Source: Lactarius indigo (Eukaryota; Basidiomycota; Agaricomycetes; Russulales; Russulaceae). Taken from it: a stretch of DNA of 64,000 nt. The translations under genes were made by a program, and so were the position numbers. The stretch covers positions 806,001 to 870,000 of the forward strand of contig JAFKAC010000010.1 of assembly GCA_025766275.1 (NCBI GenBank), in the 5' to 3' direction. Below the pieces are notes generated by a model. It was not told the origin of the DNA and did not search any database. It saw nothing but the letters and a program-made list of their open reading frames with translations. This document shows positions 42,227 through 54,167 of this stretch, piece by piece (within the stretch, counting starts at the first letter, position 1; every line of letters starts with the position of its first letter).

Positions 42227-44802
42227 AGGGCGATTTCAGTTTCGCCTGGATGTCGGCCTCCTGCCAGTAGGCTGAACGAAATTATGTCAGCCTCGGGTTA
42301 AGCGTCGCAGTCTCCTTTTTGCGTATCGCGGGTGATGCCATTTAATGAGCAAGACAGAGGATCGGGACTGGGCGGGATCAAAGAGAGGACCAAGGTCTTT
42401 TTTCGATGCTTTGGTGATCTGCGAGAGAGCACCATCCACATATGAGACCATGTCACGCGTTACATGTTTACATGCCAAAGCCAGCCCAGACCCTTCGCAC
42501 GGAACCGAAGTTAGATGCCAACGATCGAACGTTTGAGCTGCTCACCTCTGGACACCTTCGCATGGCTCTTTCCTGCCCTTTCCTTGGGAATGGTATTCTG
42601 ATTTGCTTAGCATACTCGTTCTACGATGCGACGTTAGTCTTTGGACGACGCCACACAACGTACCCGCACCATGTCGGATGGGCGACGAACTGTTCTCCAG
42701 GCCCTCCCGCTGTCGACACGGCCGGGTCCGTGTCCCGGGTCTGGTGAGGCACAAATGGTCACACTGTGTTGCCGAACACATCTTGAGTACATCTCTCGAT
42801 TTCATCACGCGAATATACCCAGACTCACGCTTTTCGCCCTGAGCTATCTCGCAAAGCTTTCGGAGAGTGGATCAATCTCTTCCGTTGCTACCTACTCGAT
42901 CCTGACAGGTTTAAGGCAGTCAACCCCTTTCCCGTCCCCTGAAACGGAAGGTGAAAGGGGAAGGCGGCCCTCCCTGCGGAGGAACTCGAAAGCGTGTGGA
43001 TGAGGTGCTCGGGGTCGGCGCGGTCGTAAACGAGAGCGTGATACTCGGGGCGTCGCGCGCGCAACGGATGCTGACATCGACATGCTTGCTGGACTTGATG
43101 TGGGAAAGCAAGAGGACGAAGGTGATAACTTCAAGGACAAGACGTTGATGTTTGTCCAATCAGCAGCCACAAAGGAGAGAACACGGGAACACTCACGATC
43201 TCGATCGAGAGCAGCAGCCCGGTCCGCATGAATGAAGAGAGCGTAAAAAACGTTGGTTGTCCGAATAAGACACAACTAGCCAGGCCAGGGAGCCTGAGGG
43301 AAGGTGGGCTTTGAGCTTTCCATGCGCAGGAAAAGTCGGACGGGCTCATGTGAGGCCATCGGCAGAGGCTAATACATGCCCATTATGGGCCCGTGTGAGC
43401 GTTTCACGTTTCGCTCCGATTCCAGGTAAACTGGGCGCTCCCAACCGCAAAAGAGCGTGAATCGTCGTGTGATTTGAGCGTCCAGTGTGATTCCAGCGCG
43501 AGGGTGTGAGGTACGGCGCTAGCGGAGTGTACGTGTCACCGGTACAGCCGGTCCGGGAGTTCAGACGCACGCACGCATCTTGCTCTCCGATATCCTGCTA
43601 CTGTATACCGAACCAGCGACCGAACGGGCCAGCAGAAACCACACTTGAGTGATACCGTTTTCACGACCTCCATGGTTCGTCTACTTGTCTCGCTCACAGC
43701 TCGTTCCGGCTAGGCTCGGACTGACACGCTCCCACCACCACACACCCACAGTCTGCGCTTTTCAACTTCCAATCACTCCTCCTCGTTATTCTCCTGCTCA
43801 TTTGCACCTGTACATACATTCGCGCTGTCGCACCGCGGCTCATCGATAGCAACAAGCAAGGGTGTGTTTTCTCTCTTTTTTTAGACGTCCACAATGCGAG
43901 CACGCACTTCCCTCTTTACCCTTCGAAAACCCCACCATTTCTTTGGGTTCACACAACCAAATACTAACGTTTCACTCTCCAGCTTCTTGGGTATTTTCTT
44001 CATGTCTGCTCGAATCGGTACGTTGTGCCTCCAACAAAGTTTATTTCAGGACTAATCCTTCCCCATTTTCACGTTCACGTTCGCTTTCCCTCATTCCATG
44101 CTCTATTCTGTATGTGCACAGGAGAACGACTATCACCATATGTCGCGTTGGCGTGCGTTGCAATGGCAGCGCGGATGATCCTCTCGTGATGGAAACTCAT
44201 GCACCCCGGGGCGACTCGGAAAAGATATCCGAGCGCCAGGCGTCCCACTAGTCCCTCTTGCCCTGGGTACTACTTCCCATCTCATGTATTGCCAGTGCTT
44301 CGAGCTTCGAGTGTCACATCTCGTTAATGAAGGTCGCTACATGGTACCATACTCTACATAACTGCAGCTGAGATGGTTTGTTTTTAGAAAGGGATCAGAA
44401 TATCAATGGATACGGTCATAATAATCAGCCCGAGAATCTACCCTTAGAATAAGTCCATTGTGCCTTGGTCGGCATAGGAGTGTTTGCGTATTGCTATATT
44501 CGGTCTAAACTTGACGTGCCAGAGGTTTAACTCGCCATGGACGTGGTGCTGCCACCCCTGTTAATGGTCATGCGTGATATCTCATCCATCGGAATGAAGC
44601 TCTCGGGGACCTCGAGCGCCAGGAAAAGGCCTCTGATTCGAGTCGTGCTTCTTGTCATCGAGCGTCTATGATCAGCACTTGATCAACTGCCGTTTTCCAA
44701 GACCCAATCTATTCACAAAAACGAAGCAGTCGTGGTGGACGAACAAGCAAGTATATTCGCGCCGCACAAGGGGCTCCCATATCCATGCACCCACAAGCCA
44801 TG
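42227..44802. other. Long intergenic interval without a supported gene
   Basis: About 2.6 kb. Several frames of 60-130 codons exist on both strands (for example minus 42892-43275) but all are Ser/Arg/Pro-rich without motifs and without convincing splice partners. The CT-rich plus strand at 43640-43900 could be a promoter or leader. A gene with many small exons could be missed here. Confidence 0.4.
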
Positions 44803-45655
44803 CTATACCCGGTACCGCCGCGCAGTCTTCGTGAAGAACGTCTGAAGGACATACACTTGAAGCCTGTCCATGCAGTGGTGAACGGGGAAGAGAAGAATAG
44901 AGGTGGTGAACCTACATAGCCATGGCAATGACCCCAAGTGTCTCGAACACGGCATACCAGAATAGTCGACTGAAAAGGGAGGGGTGGTAGGTCAATAAGG
45001 GAACATTAGCTACGATAACACAACGCACTCTTGTGTGGACTTGACAGTTGAAAAGCCACGGTTCTCTCGTGTGTGGAAGCTGGGCGAGATCTTGTTAAGA
45101 GAGTAAAAAGCGAAAGGATGAGCTGAAAGACATACTACTTCTGTGTACGCTTGATGCTCATTAGCAGACTGCTCAACCTATATATGCTCTCTTCAAGCGC
45201 AGAGGTTTGCTCCGATACTTGTCCTGGTCTGGCTGGTGCTTCACGTCTAGGTTCGCTCTCGACCATGATGTCAAAGTCGACAAGCTTGTCGGTGAGCGTG
45301 CTCATGTCATTTTCGAAGCAGAAGGCGTATTCGCCGACGCTATTGGCAGTAAGGACATAGTCCCCTTGTCGTTCGCGTTGACCGTCGATGAGAACCTTGT
45401 CATTAGGGTCCTTGACTTCATAGTCGATGTCGAATGAACCGCCGCTCTGAACGGCAAAGTAAAACTGGGGAGGGATGAACTGACATCACGACACTGACGA
45501 CGGAAGGGTACCAGACGCACACCAATTTTTTCTCCGGCTTTATCAACGTCGGCGTAGAAACATAGGCGCTCGTTTGGCGAAAGAAGAGTCGTGAGTGCCG
45601 TTGAATATGCAGTTGTCACGAGGCCGAGGAAGACGAGTAAGGTCGGGATGACCAT
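44803..45655 (-). CDS. p24 family (emp24/gp25L) cargo receptor
   Basis: Five exons: 45655-45521, 45464-45139, 45079-45029, 44969-44916, 44863-44803; 208 residues. The signal peptide MVIPTLLVFLGLVTTAYSTA is followed by the GOLD domain (LSPNERLCFYADVDKAGEKI, FYFAVQSGGSFDIDYEVKDP, GEYAFCFENDMST), a coiled-coil neck (EESIYRLSSLLMSIKRTQK), and a transmembrane helix (LFWYAVFETLGVIAMAMLQV). The short tail FFTKTARRYRV has aromatic and basic residues for coat binding. p24 proteins cycle between ER and Golgi in COPII/COPI vesicles and select GPI-anchored and other cargo. The starts of this gene and the Rua1-like gene are only 104 bp apart. Confidence 0.9.
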
Positions 45656-45759
45656 GGCAGAGAGCAACAATATCCGTGGGAATGACACGCGGTCACACGG
45701 CGCTCATACAACCGCCCCGCGCACATATCAGATCAGCACACGACCAAACCACAACGACC

Positions 45760-47346
45760 ATGTCGATGGACTCGGTTACCCGGGGCCAACTCGATCTTTC
45801 GTTTGTTTTTCTGAGTCCTTTCTCGCGTTCTTCGTCCGATGCTTCAGCAGAGTTGAGATTTGGTTGTTCCGACACCAAACTCGAGATGTATGCGTCTCCC
45901 TCTCCGCTCAGGAACTCCCAGCGCTACCAAAAACTTTCTCCCGCTTTGGCTGGGACTCCTCACCTCTTCACGCCTCCTGTTCCTCTTGGAAACTCACTTT
46001 CTCCTGGCGTGTCACCCATTGACCACTCTCCTCGTCCATCAAGGAAGGCTCGCGCCTTGGCGCGCCATTCACCATGCCAGCCCTTTTTAGAAAAACTTCT
46101 TGATGCTCAGGGCGACTCTGATTCTGACGATTTCTCCTTTGCCGACGACTGCGACGAGTCTTCCCCCACGTCTCCCTCAGTTCACTTGGGATGCACGTCT
46201 ACTCCTCTGAGAGGGACACCACAGCCGTCTCTTTCCCCCTTTTCCTCCCCTTTGTCTTCTTCCTCTCTCGATGTTCCACTCTCTTGTACGCCTGCATCTC
46301 GTCGTCGCTCCAGTCCCGCATATATCTACAAGGGTCGAGTACCTACTACCCCACCTTCCGCTGTGACACAGAAGCGTCCTGCATCGACCCGGCCACCGAT
46401 CCGCAGGGCTAATGCTAACAAGCGTCTCAGAGTTGCTACTCCCGGGCCATCCCCGTCTCTCTCTGTCATCTCCTCTCAACGTACCTTTCCACCCTTTGTA
46501 TCGATTAACCCCGATTTTCCAGGATTCTACGTTCGCTTTCCGGTCATACCCCCTGTGCTCAAGGCGTACGTATTCCCACCTTTTTTTTGCCACCATCATT
46601 TACAACCTTTAGTCCGTCTGGCTTGTACACTCAACCCCCCGCGTGACGTCTTTGACCTTTACACCCCGCGTCTTGTCCGCGGTTCCGGTCACACTAAGGT
46701 GGGCCTTTGCCCCCTCTGCGCCTGTACAGGAACGGGGAAAGTCTGGCTTAGCATGAAATTCTCCGCATACAAGTGGTGAGCACGGGGTCGTACTCTTCCC
46801 CGTTTCTTCCATTTTCTTACGTTATGGACAGTGTCTCACTTTCTTTCGCATGTTCTTTCTAATCCCCTCTTCTGCTTGCGTGTACACGACAGCTATCATA
46901 TGCAGTACTTTCATGGTATGTGACACCCCGCTTCGTCCTTGCGGTCCTTACCCTGTGTGTATACTAAGGTATAGCTGCGTCTACCGCACGCCCATTCTCC
47001 CCTCCGACAGCCTTCCGCGATACCCAGCGCCAGCGGCCTGGTAAACACGAGCGGACCCATATGCTCGAGGGGCGCTGCCACCGTTGTGCACGTTGGGTGC
47101 CTGTGCAAGGCGTCAAAGACGCCGTTGCCAAGGTAGACCATTCCTTTCTTTCCCTGTCCGTTGCTGATTTTGTGCTCCGACCGCAAAAGGTGAAGGAGCT
47201 ATTCTGGTAAGTTTGGGAGTATCGGCAACTTTGTGATCATCTAACCCAGGCCTTCGGGTCCTAGGTGGAAACACGCAGCGACATGTCATGGTGCCAGTAC
47301 GATACCTGGCGAGCGCAACATCTTTATCTCAGACCCCACCGACTAA
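45760..47346 (+). CDS. Rua1-type zinc-finger transcription regulator
   Basis: Exons as read: 45760-46565, 46613-46775, 46893-46915, 46969-47132, 47190-47206, 47265-47346. About 260 disordered Ser/Pro residues precede a C-terminal Rua1-type domain: PPRDVFDLYTPRLVRG, KVGLCPLC, WLSMKFSAYK, YHMQYFHGIAAST, RPFSPPTAFR, GRCHRCARWVPVQGVKD, WWKHAATCH. Cys and His residues form atypical zinc fingers. Named after Ustilago maydis Rua1, which controls ustilagic acid genes; targets here are unknown. Problem: splicing the 47-bp intron 46566-46612 enters the RDVFDLY frame one base off, at a C6 run (46635-46640); leaving the 47 bp in keeps the frame open. So either this segment is retained or there is a 1-bp frameshift. 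46776-46892 is a longer intron. Confidence 0.75.
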
Positions 47347-48402
47347 CCTTGATCGAGATGAAACCCACAATTCCGTCTACTAAGCTTGTGCTGACTAGTT
47401 GGGTCTCGGCGTCTCGGCCTTAGGAAAATTTGACAATTCGCGGTCTCTGGACTATCGCATCATCAGCTTTGTTCAATAACCATACTCCATATCAGCATCC
47501 CACCTCTACACCCATTGTTGTATCCGCCTGTCCTCCCTCTGCAATTTTTATGTTGCGTTCCGTGTCCTGTGTCTTCATTCCGGTCCATGTATCAATTCAA
47601 CTGCACTTCATCTCACTCGTATTCGCGACATGTATATCCCTCGTTCGGTCCATCTCTTGTCTTCCCATTTCATTCCTGACCACGCGCATTCCTGCTGTAT
47701 TCATACTCATTACTCACCCTGATCTCCGTTCTCGTCCTGCCCACCTTCTAAACCATCATTGCCTTGTCCCATTTGTCGCACTTGGGCTCGGACGAGCCTT
47801 CAGATTAATATTATTTGTTGCAGTGATTCCATTCAACTGCGCCTGAGGCACGTCGACCTGGATGTGGGGCTAAGAAGATCTTTGCGCTGTTCGGTTGGAG
47901 CTTTATCATTTACGTGCTGGCGTACTTTGGGTGCACCTTACGGAGGATATGGATCCGATGGTATGGCCCGTACACGAAGCTCGGTGGCGTTCGTACACCC
48001 CATTCTTTGTGTTATTGGTTTCTGTCTATATTCTATCCGTGCCTTGCTGGAAATGAGCGAGGCTGGAAATTAGGGAGCGGGTCCGCTGTTGTTCTCGTTG
48101 CTCTCATGGTACCATTGCAGAGTGCGACGCTCGAAGCTCAATAGCGCGATTTTGAAGCTCGCCACTGGCCGTAAGGGGGGCCTTGAGGATCGTCAATCGA
48201 TAATTGTCACGGAAAAGGATGGATTGTGTAGTACAAATGCTGACTCGCCAGTGCGCTAAGATAGGTCTGTAAGTTAGGAGGTAACGATTATGTATCAGTA
48301 TCCTAAACGTTGCTAAGTCGTCCAGGTGGTCCAAAGTTGGCCGTGGAGGAAGGGAATCACCTGCAGCAGTGAGGACCATGATAGTCACACCCGAGTCATT
48401 CA
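47347..48402. other. Intergenic between convergent genes
   Basis: Region between the 3' ends of the Rua1-like gene and SUS1. The plus strand is rich in C and T, which creates long hydrophobic frames (for example 47430-47846) without motifs. I see no gene. Confidence 0.45.
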
Positions 48403-48872
48403 TCACTCGAACTGCTTGTCTATGAACGACCGTATTGACGTCACTATTTGGAGCTTGACAGCCTCTGGCAAATCTTGAGCTCAGGAGATCAGTAATGTAG
48501 CTGCAGAGTACGAAAATTCGATAAAATACCCTGTGTGCGCGTCCGAGTACCATCCAAAAGCTCACGGAAAGAAGATTGTTCCATCTCGTGTCCATGCTCT
48601 GCACGTCGTTCAGTCACCGAGCACCATTAACCCCCGTAAAAAAAAGAGACACACCCAGAGTTTTTGCACGCGTCGAGTCCAGCCAGCCTGCGTCACTCAG
48701 TTGGTGGCGTAGCTGCAGTGAGATTCTACAACCGATCAACGAGGTAGGTATGAATCTTGGAAACGACGTTGCGAGAAGGGATGTAATACCTTTCCCACTC
48801 GCCAGACTCAACCATCCGACGTTGTAGGTGGTGAAAGAGGGTATCTAATTCGAATATCGTGGTCGAGGGCAT
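48403..48872 (-). CDS. SUS1: Sus1/ENY2, SAGA and TREX-2 subunit
   Basis: Four exons: 48872-48790, 48725-48655, 48598-48530, 48473-48403; 97 residues, the usual size. It reads LQRRMVESGEWERISLQLRH, LSDAGWLDSTRAKTLEHG, SSFRELLDG and LPEAVKLQIVTSIRSFIDKQ, matching the helical ENY2 family through its length. Sus1 belongs to the SAGA deubiquitinase module and to TREX-2 at nuclear pores, linking transcription with mRNA export. Its starts and those of RSM10 are 151 bp apart, and this shared region contains CACGTG and CCAAT elements. Introns are 56-64 bp. Confidence 0.88.
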
Positions 48873-49023
48873 CACAGTAAGTGCAGGCAGTAGCAGGAGG
48901 CGCCCGGGCCGCCAATCGAGTTAGCGAACACGTGATCTGTGAAAAATAATTTATAATTTAGGTTATGTAACGTCGTTTACCTCCGAGTTCGCGTTCCGCG
49001 TCTCCGAGCTCACTCTTGACGCG

Positions 49024-50557
49024 ATGCTCGCCAATGTGCTAAGGCGCACAGTCATTCAGGCTCCCCGCAGAGTAACGCCGACAATTTCTCGCTCAAATAG
49101 CTCCACTAGCGCGCCACCTCCGTATGTTCAGTTAAACACATCACGCGTGGCAACTTCTTGACAGTGTCACGTAGACCCAAGGTCAAGGATGTGAAAACAC
49201 GTCTGAAGCAGTCTACGAAATTGGGACCAACTCAGAAGACTTCGCCGCGGAAAGAGGGTGCTACCTCCCCTTCGTAAGTGGGACACCATCTCTCACTCTC
49301 TACGTCTTTCCGACCTCTTGGGCATTGTCATAGGGAAGCACAAACCCCAGCGGCTACGTCGATGCCCCCACTCAATCCCCCACAAAAGACTGAAAAGGCC
49401 ACTACTGCCTCACCCACGTCGTGAGCCGACCTCTCACCGTCATTTTCTATTAACACACCTAGGTTTGTTGTTCACTCAGGGCTACGAAAACTACGAAGCC
49501 CGCAGACACCTCAGCGAAGCAAACGGCAGATCTAAACACTCTAGTTGGGTATGTTCGTCCCTTGTCAAATATGCCGGTCTAATCGCATTTAATAGACCTC
49601 CGTCAAAGGACAAGTTGCCCTCCAACCTTGATTCAAGCTCGTTTGTTTTTTACTGTTCACACCCGCCGTAATTCTAACTCATCTCGTATTTGTGCCAGGG
49701 ACGCTCCCGCTGCCGAGCAGCGGATCGCAACTGAAACGCAAAGGTCGTTGTCGGTTCCATGTGCCTCTGTCACTTACTGAGATTATCCCTTAGCCCCGAG
49801 CCAATATCTCAAGCTCAGACTGCAGATCTGCATGATGTCACAGACAGTTCGGGTACTCTTCAGCAGCAGCAGCCGCCGGCTGAATCCTCCACGTATGTCC
49901 AATAACTGTTCTCCACCCATTCCGTTCTCATCGTAGGTTCTCAGGTCTCCCGTCCCCAAGCGCGAAGTGACGACAGTCAAACCGCTTCGTGGCGTCCGCA
50001 TAAACCCAGAAGAGCGTCAGTGGCATGCAACCGTAGTCCACGGGCGCGGCGTCCTCGAGCCGTATCGACACCCGCGCACGCACGGCATCCCCGTTGCGTT
50101 CATCCAGTTCCGCGCCCACTCTCCCGCGCCCATCCAACTCGCCGCGCACTTCGCGTCCCACGCCGCCGCGTCACTCGGGATCCCCATCTCGGGCGTCGTC
50201 TCTCTACCCACGCGCCGCACGCTGTGGACCGTCCCCCGTGGCCCATTCGTGCACAAAAAGTCGCAGGAGAACTTTGAGCGGCGCGTGCACGCGCGCGCGA
50301 TCAAAGCGTTCGACGCGGATGCTGAAGTGGTGGATCGTTGGGTGCGTTATCTCGAAGCGCATGCCCTACCGGGTGTCGGGATGCGCGTCGTGCGTTGGCA
50401 CCGGCTGCCTGTCGGCATCGGGCGTTCGCATCTGCAGTCTGTGGTGGGTCGGATGCGGCTTGGCAGGGCGACGAACAAGCAGAAAGTGAAGGAGTTGGGT
50501 CACAAGATTGTAGAGGTGGAAACCCAGGCAGCGAAGCAAAGTGAGGCGAGTGCATAA
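49024..50557 (+). CDS. RSM10: Mitochondrial ribosomal protein uS10m (Rsm10)
   Basis: Eight exons: 49024-49121, 49175-49273, 49334-49420, 49480-49548, 49596-49640, 49699-49743, 49794-49892, 49945-50557; 384 residues. The N-terminus MLANVLRRTVIQAPRRVTPT suits a mitochondrial presequence. About 170 low-complexity residues spread over seven small exons follow. The uS10 domain is in the last exon: IPVAFIQFRAHSPAPIQLAA, AASLGIPISGVVSLPTRR, WTVPRGPFVHKKSQENFERR and WVRYLEAHALPGVGMRVV. It belongs to the small mitoribosomal subunit. The exon with donor GTCGTT (after 49743) is the weakest junction. The C-tail is Lys-rich. Confidence 0.87.
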
Positions 50558-51091
50558 TCGAATTAGCCCCTTCCTTCGATACTATCTTTACCGTGCGTGG
50601 AAAATGGTATTACATAAGTGACCACCGTATGGTCTGAGTGGATTCCAGTGCTTAGCTTTCCGTTGCCAATTCTTTGGCGATATAACTTACGGGCCAACGG
50701 AGTGCGGACGATGGCAATCCAATTCCAGGGCGCCGACATTAGTAGGGTTTTCAGGACTGCATTTTGATACATGAATGTGCAAGTGAACGTGAGTGTGGAA
50801 CCGTTGCCACGGCTCGAGGCGCCGCGATAAAGCCCACCCTCGCCGCTGGGTCCGCGGATGCCCGTTGCGTCCGGGCACGCGACCCGCTGCTCCGGCGAAT
50901 CGGAAGAGGGGGGCCGCTGGCAAGTTTACTGCGGCGTGAGCGCGCATTGTGAGGTGGTGTCGTGGCACCTCGCATGTAGGAAGATGCGCCAATGCTGGTG
51001 TGAGTTCCGAAATACCTTCAAGTTGGCGGCAGGTGGAGAGGACCAGCGAACAGGTTGTATCTCGTTAGATGTCCGGGCAGGAAGGACGGTC
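50558..51091. other. Intergenic between convergent genes
   Basis: Region between RSM10 and the F-box gene. It has short frames without motifs and no supported gene. Confidence 0.5.
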
Positions 51092-52881
51092 CTAATTGAA
51101 ATATGTAGTTACACAAGGGGTATACATAGCCTGAGGATCCTGCAAGATGCATGGGAATGGGTAAATGAATACCAATTCATCATTTCTAATTTGAAGGTAT
51201 GGGGACTCTTGCCAACTCCGAAGGTGACTCTGAGTCTTAAAGAACTCCCCTGGCGCGTGGATGATAGTAGTTACGGGTCGACCAGAGAACTCGCGAATTT
51301 CGACGAATCGCTTGACGGATGCTAGTGGCTCATCCTCTAAGTAAAGTAATTGGAGGGCGGGTAACATTCCGGCGGCCACATCCTTAGTGACACCTTCGAA
51401 CCCATCAATGACGTGCACCGCCAACTTCCCAGATACGTGCAGCGTCTCTACGGCGGTGAACGGGCGAAGGAGTTCTAACCATTTATTATTGACCATGTCG
51501 CCCTTCTCACCTGGTGGTGAAACGCGTGTATCGATGGAGATATCACCTATGCTGGAGAGCATGGCGACAGATTGGTTGAGTGTCTGGGCCACGTGCGAAA
51601 CTTGCCAATCCAACCCTCGGCATGAGATTCGAAGAGAGAAATGACTTTCAAGGAGTTCCTCCGGCCCACAGGAAAGGCTAACGTAGACGTCATTGACATC
51701 AAATATCACCTGCGCACGTTTAAATCGGGCTTGATAAAGACTTTGTGTGCGACAAATGAACTTGGAAAGCTGGGGAACTTGAAAGTCAAGCTGATTAAAG
51801 TATGATATTCGGAAGTGGCTGAGTTGAGGAGCGTCGATTTGGGCAAAGAAATCTTCCAAATACCCCTTAACGCCGTGGAATCCAAAGGTAGTGAGAGAGG
51901 GAAGGCCAATCCGTGTAATGGGGCCCTGGCGTACTGTCCTGGAGGGAGGAGTCGGCGATTTAAATCCAATGAAGAGATATCTAAGCCCGGTCAACGCCCC
52001 CAGACTTGTAACCATCGCCTCTGGTGAAATGTAACCCCCAGGGGGTATATCATGGAGTCGAAGATCGACGAGGCCAAGAGCTGACGACAGAAGCGTCGGT
52101 AACGCTGGAAATGGGATCCCTTCCAAATGGGCAACCCGTAAATCCGGAGCAAACCCGCCCAAAAATTTATTGGGAAGGGCGGGCACGTTCCCATCTTCCG
52201 ACGAAAGCCAAAGGTGTGTCAGCACTGGAAACGGTTTCCTTACCGCACTGTCCACCTTTCCCAAAAGCGAGCTCGTCAAAGATATCCCAACATAACGTAC
52301 GCGGGTGGAATCCTCGAGTGCAGCAATAAGATTGTCTTCGTCGCTAGGAGTAAGGCCCTTGCTATCGTCAGCGCCACGATACTCGTAGTAGTCGACAATG
52401 AGAGGTAAGGATGGCCAGTGGCCTAGATTACTCCTGACAGGCGTCCCGGGTGTGCAGAGAAGTTGGAGGTCGAGACGGCGCAGTGATGAATATATGATAT
52501 GTCGCCATCTTGAGCATATGTGCGCCAGTTTGGGCCAATCCCATAGAGGGTAAAAATACGGATCCTGATTCCTTCGACAGAAGTCGAATATTTCTAGCAA
52601 GACATTGTCAGGGAACGAGTTGATTGTCGTTGCATCTATGTGACTCTCGCCTGAGCGCACCTATCAGTCAGTGCTAGGACCAGACGCGAACGTGACGTAC
52701 CTCGAGCCAAACTTTCCCATGGTTCCACACGTAGTTTTTTCGTGACCATTCCGTTTTTCAACCATTCGTCAGGGTCGTCGGTTGGCGCTGAAGTGTCGCT
52801 TGAAGGACGGTTGATTCGAGATTAGCGACAACATGGCAAACGAAGGTCCTAGACATACCTGAGAATGTACGCGGGGTCCAT
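51092..52881 (-). CDS. F-box protein
   Basis: Three exons: 52881-52859, 52798-52701, 52650-51092; 559 residues. The F-box begins at about residue 51 (NSFPDNVLLEIFDFCRR) and continues through WPKLAHICSRWRHIIYSSLR. The rest has leucine-rich-repeat character (VAHLEGIPFPALPTLL, LVDLRLHDIPPGG, LPSLTTFGFHGVKG), as in the large expanded F-box families of Agaricomycetes. Such proteins recruit substrates to SCF ubiquitin ligases through Skp1; the substrate is unknown. The first two exons were joined by frame (ARG-ESHIDATTINSF). Confidence 0.82.
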
Positions 52882-53386
52882 TGATTGAAGTAGTAGGGAC
52901 AGTTAGTGCCTCCCAAGCGGCCTCTCTTATACTCGTAGTACCGCCTTCTGCATTATAAACTAGGCATCATTGCGGTGTGCCGGCGAAACGAATTTAGAGG
53001 ACCCCTACATACTCTTACTATATCGTCCCTATACTCGTAGTACAGCCTTCTGCGTTATAACTAGGCATCATTGCGGTGTGCCGGCGAAACGAATTTAGAG
53101 GACCCCTACATACCCTTACTATATTGTCCCGGGGAAGAAGCCAATTCGGACGGCGCAAGGTATCTAATCTTAACACCACTGGAGTAAGCACAAGCCACCG
53201 GAACATATACAGTACTGTGATAGAACGATAGAACATGGCGGATCTGCAGATCCGATATACCGGACTGGCGGACCGCAAGCGACGGACAGCTTGACATTTC
53301 GTTATGTAACGAAGCGTGACCGTTGTGTGACGCGTGACATAGGACAACGTGAAGCACGAGTTTGCACGGTTGAACAGGTCAAGACG
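52882..53386. other. Intergenic with tandem duplication
   Basis: Divergent promoter region between the F-box and MAGO genes. It contains the two-copy 102-bp repeat described separately and otherwise nothing recognised. Confidence 0.5.
52928..53131. repeat. Two-copy 102-bp tandem duplication
   Basis: Copies 52928-53029 and 53030-53131 start TATACTCGTAGTA and share GGTGTGCCGGCGAAACG and GAGGACCCCTACATAC. They differ by a few substitutions and one A/AA indel. Confidence 0.85.
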
Positions 53387-54167
53387 ATGGCTTCGCACGA
53401 CAAAGATCCATTCTACCTCAGGTAACTTTCGCTTTTGCGCGCTTTTGGTTATGTGCCGCTCATATCGCCCACAGATACTAGTATGATCCTTTTTCTGTGG
53501 CCCTACAACTCATATGAGCTAACTCGTGCGTGCAGCACCGGCCATTCTGGGAAGCACGGCCACGAATTCCTCGAGTTCGAGTATTCTCATGGACGACTCC
53601 GTTACGCGAACAACTCCAACTACAGGAATGACTCGCTCATCCGCAAAGAGAGTGCGTGAGATGCCCGAACGGTGCTATCCTATCCCCTCTGACCCCGTCT
53701 GTCTACTTCAGTGTGGGTTGGCTCCCTAGTCGTGAAGGAACTCAAGCGCATCGTCGAACAAAGCGAAATCATCAAGTAAGCGATCGTGTCCTCCCCCATC
53801 GAGCTTACTCACTCGTCTTCCATAGGGAAGACGACACGAATTGGCCGAAAAAGAACATCGTTGGGAAGCAAGAGCTGGAGATTCGTATCGGAAACGACCA
53901 TATCGCGTTTGAAGTGCGACGCGCTTCTCTCTTTCCCCCCCACGTGTTTGCTCACCGACTTTTAGACCGCGAAAATCGGCTCACTAGTCGACATCCAAGA
54001 TAGTGAGGATCCCGAAGGCTTGCGGGTATTTTACTACCTGGTGCAGGATCTAAAGGTGCGTCGTCTACGTCTCGCTTCCTAAGATGCGGGAGCTGAATCG
54101 CTCCGACCCTTTACAGTGCCTCATTTTCTCCTTGATTTCACTGCACTTCAAAATCAAACCCATATGA
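53387..54167 (+). CDS. MAGO: Mago nashi, exon junction complex core
   Basis: Seven exons: 53387-53421, 53475-53480, 53536-53651, 53712-53775, 53826-53913, 53966-54055, 54117-54167; 149 residues. It is near-invariant Mago: [78 protein letters not shown]. Mago pairs with Y14 and locks the exon junction complex on spliced mRNA. Exon 2 is a 6-nt microexon (ATACTA) needed to give the invariant LRYY; skipping it would give LST. Introns are 50-61 bp. Its presence suits an intron-rich genome. Confidence 0.94.

Noticed and set aside
44002..44189. Possible two-exon microprotein (MSARIG spliced to ERLSPYVALACVAMAARMIL), 27 residues with one membrane segment.
   Set aside because: Splice sites are plausible but the peptide matches no family I know and CT-rich sequence produces such patterns by chance.
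47430..47846. Hydrophobic 138-codon frame that could suggest a membrane receptor (searched for STE3).
   Set aside because: Produced by a CT-rich strand; no loop residues or order of a seven-helix pheromone receptor and no splice context.
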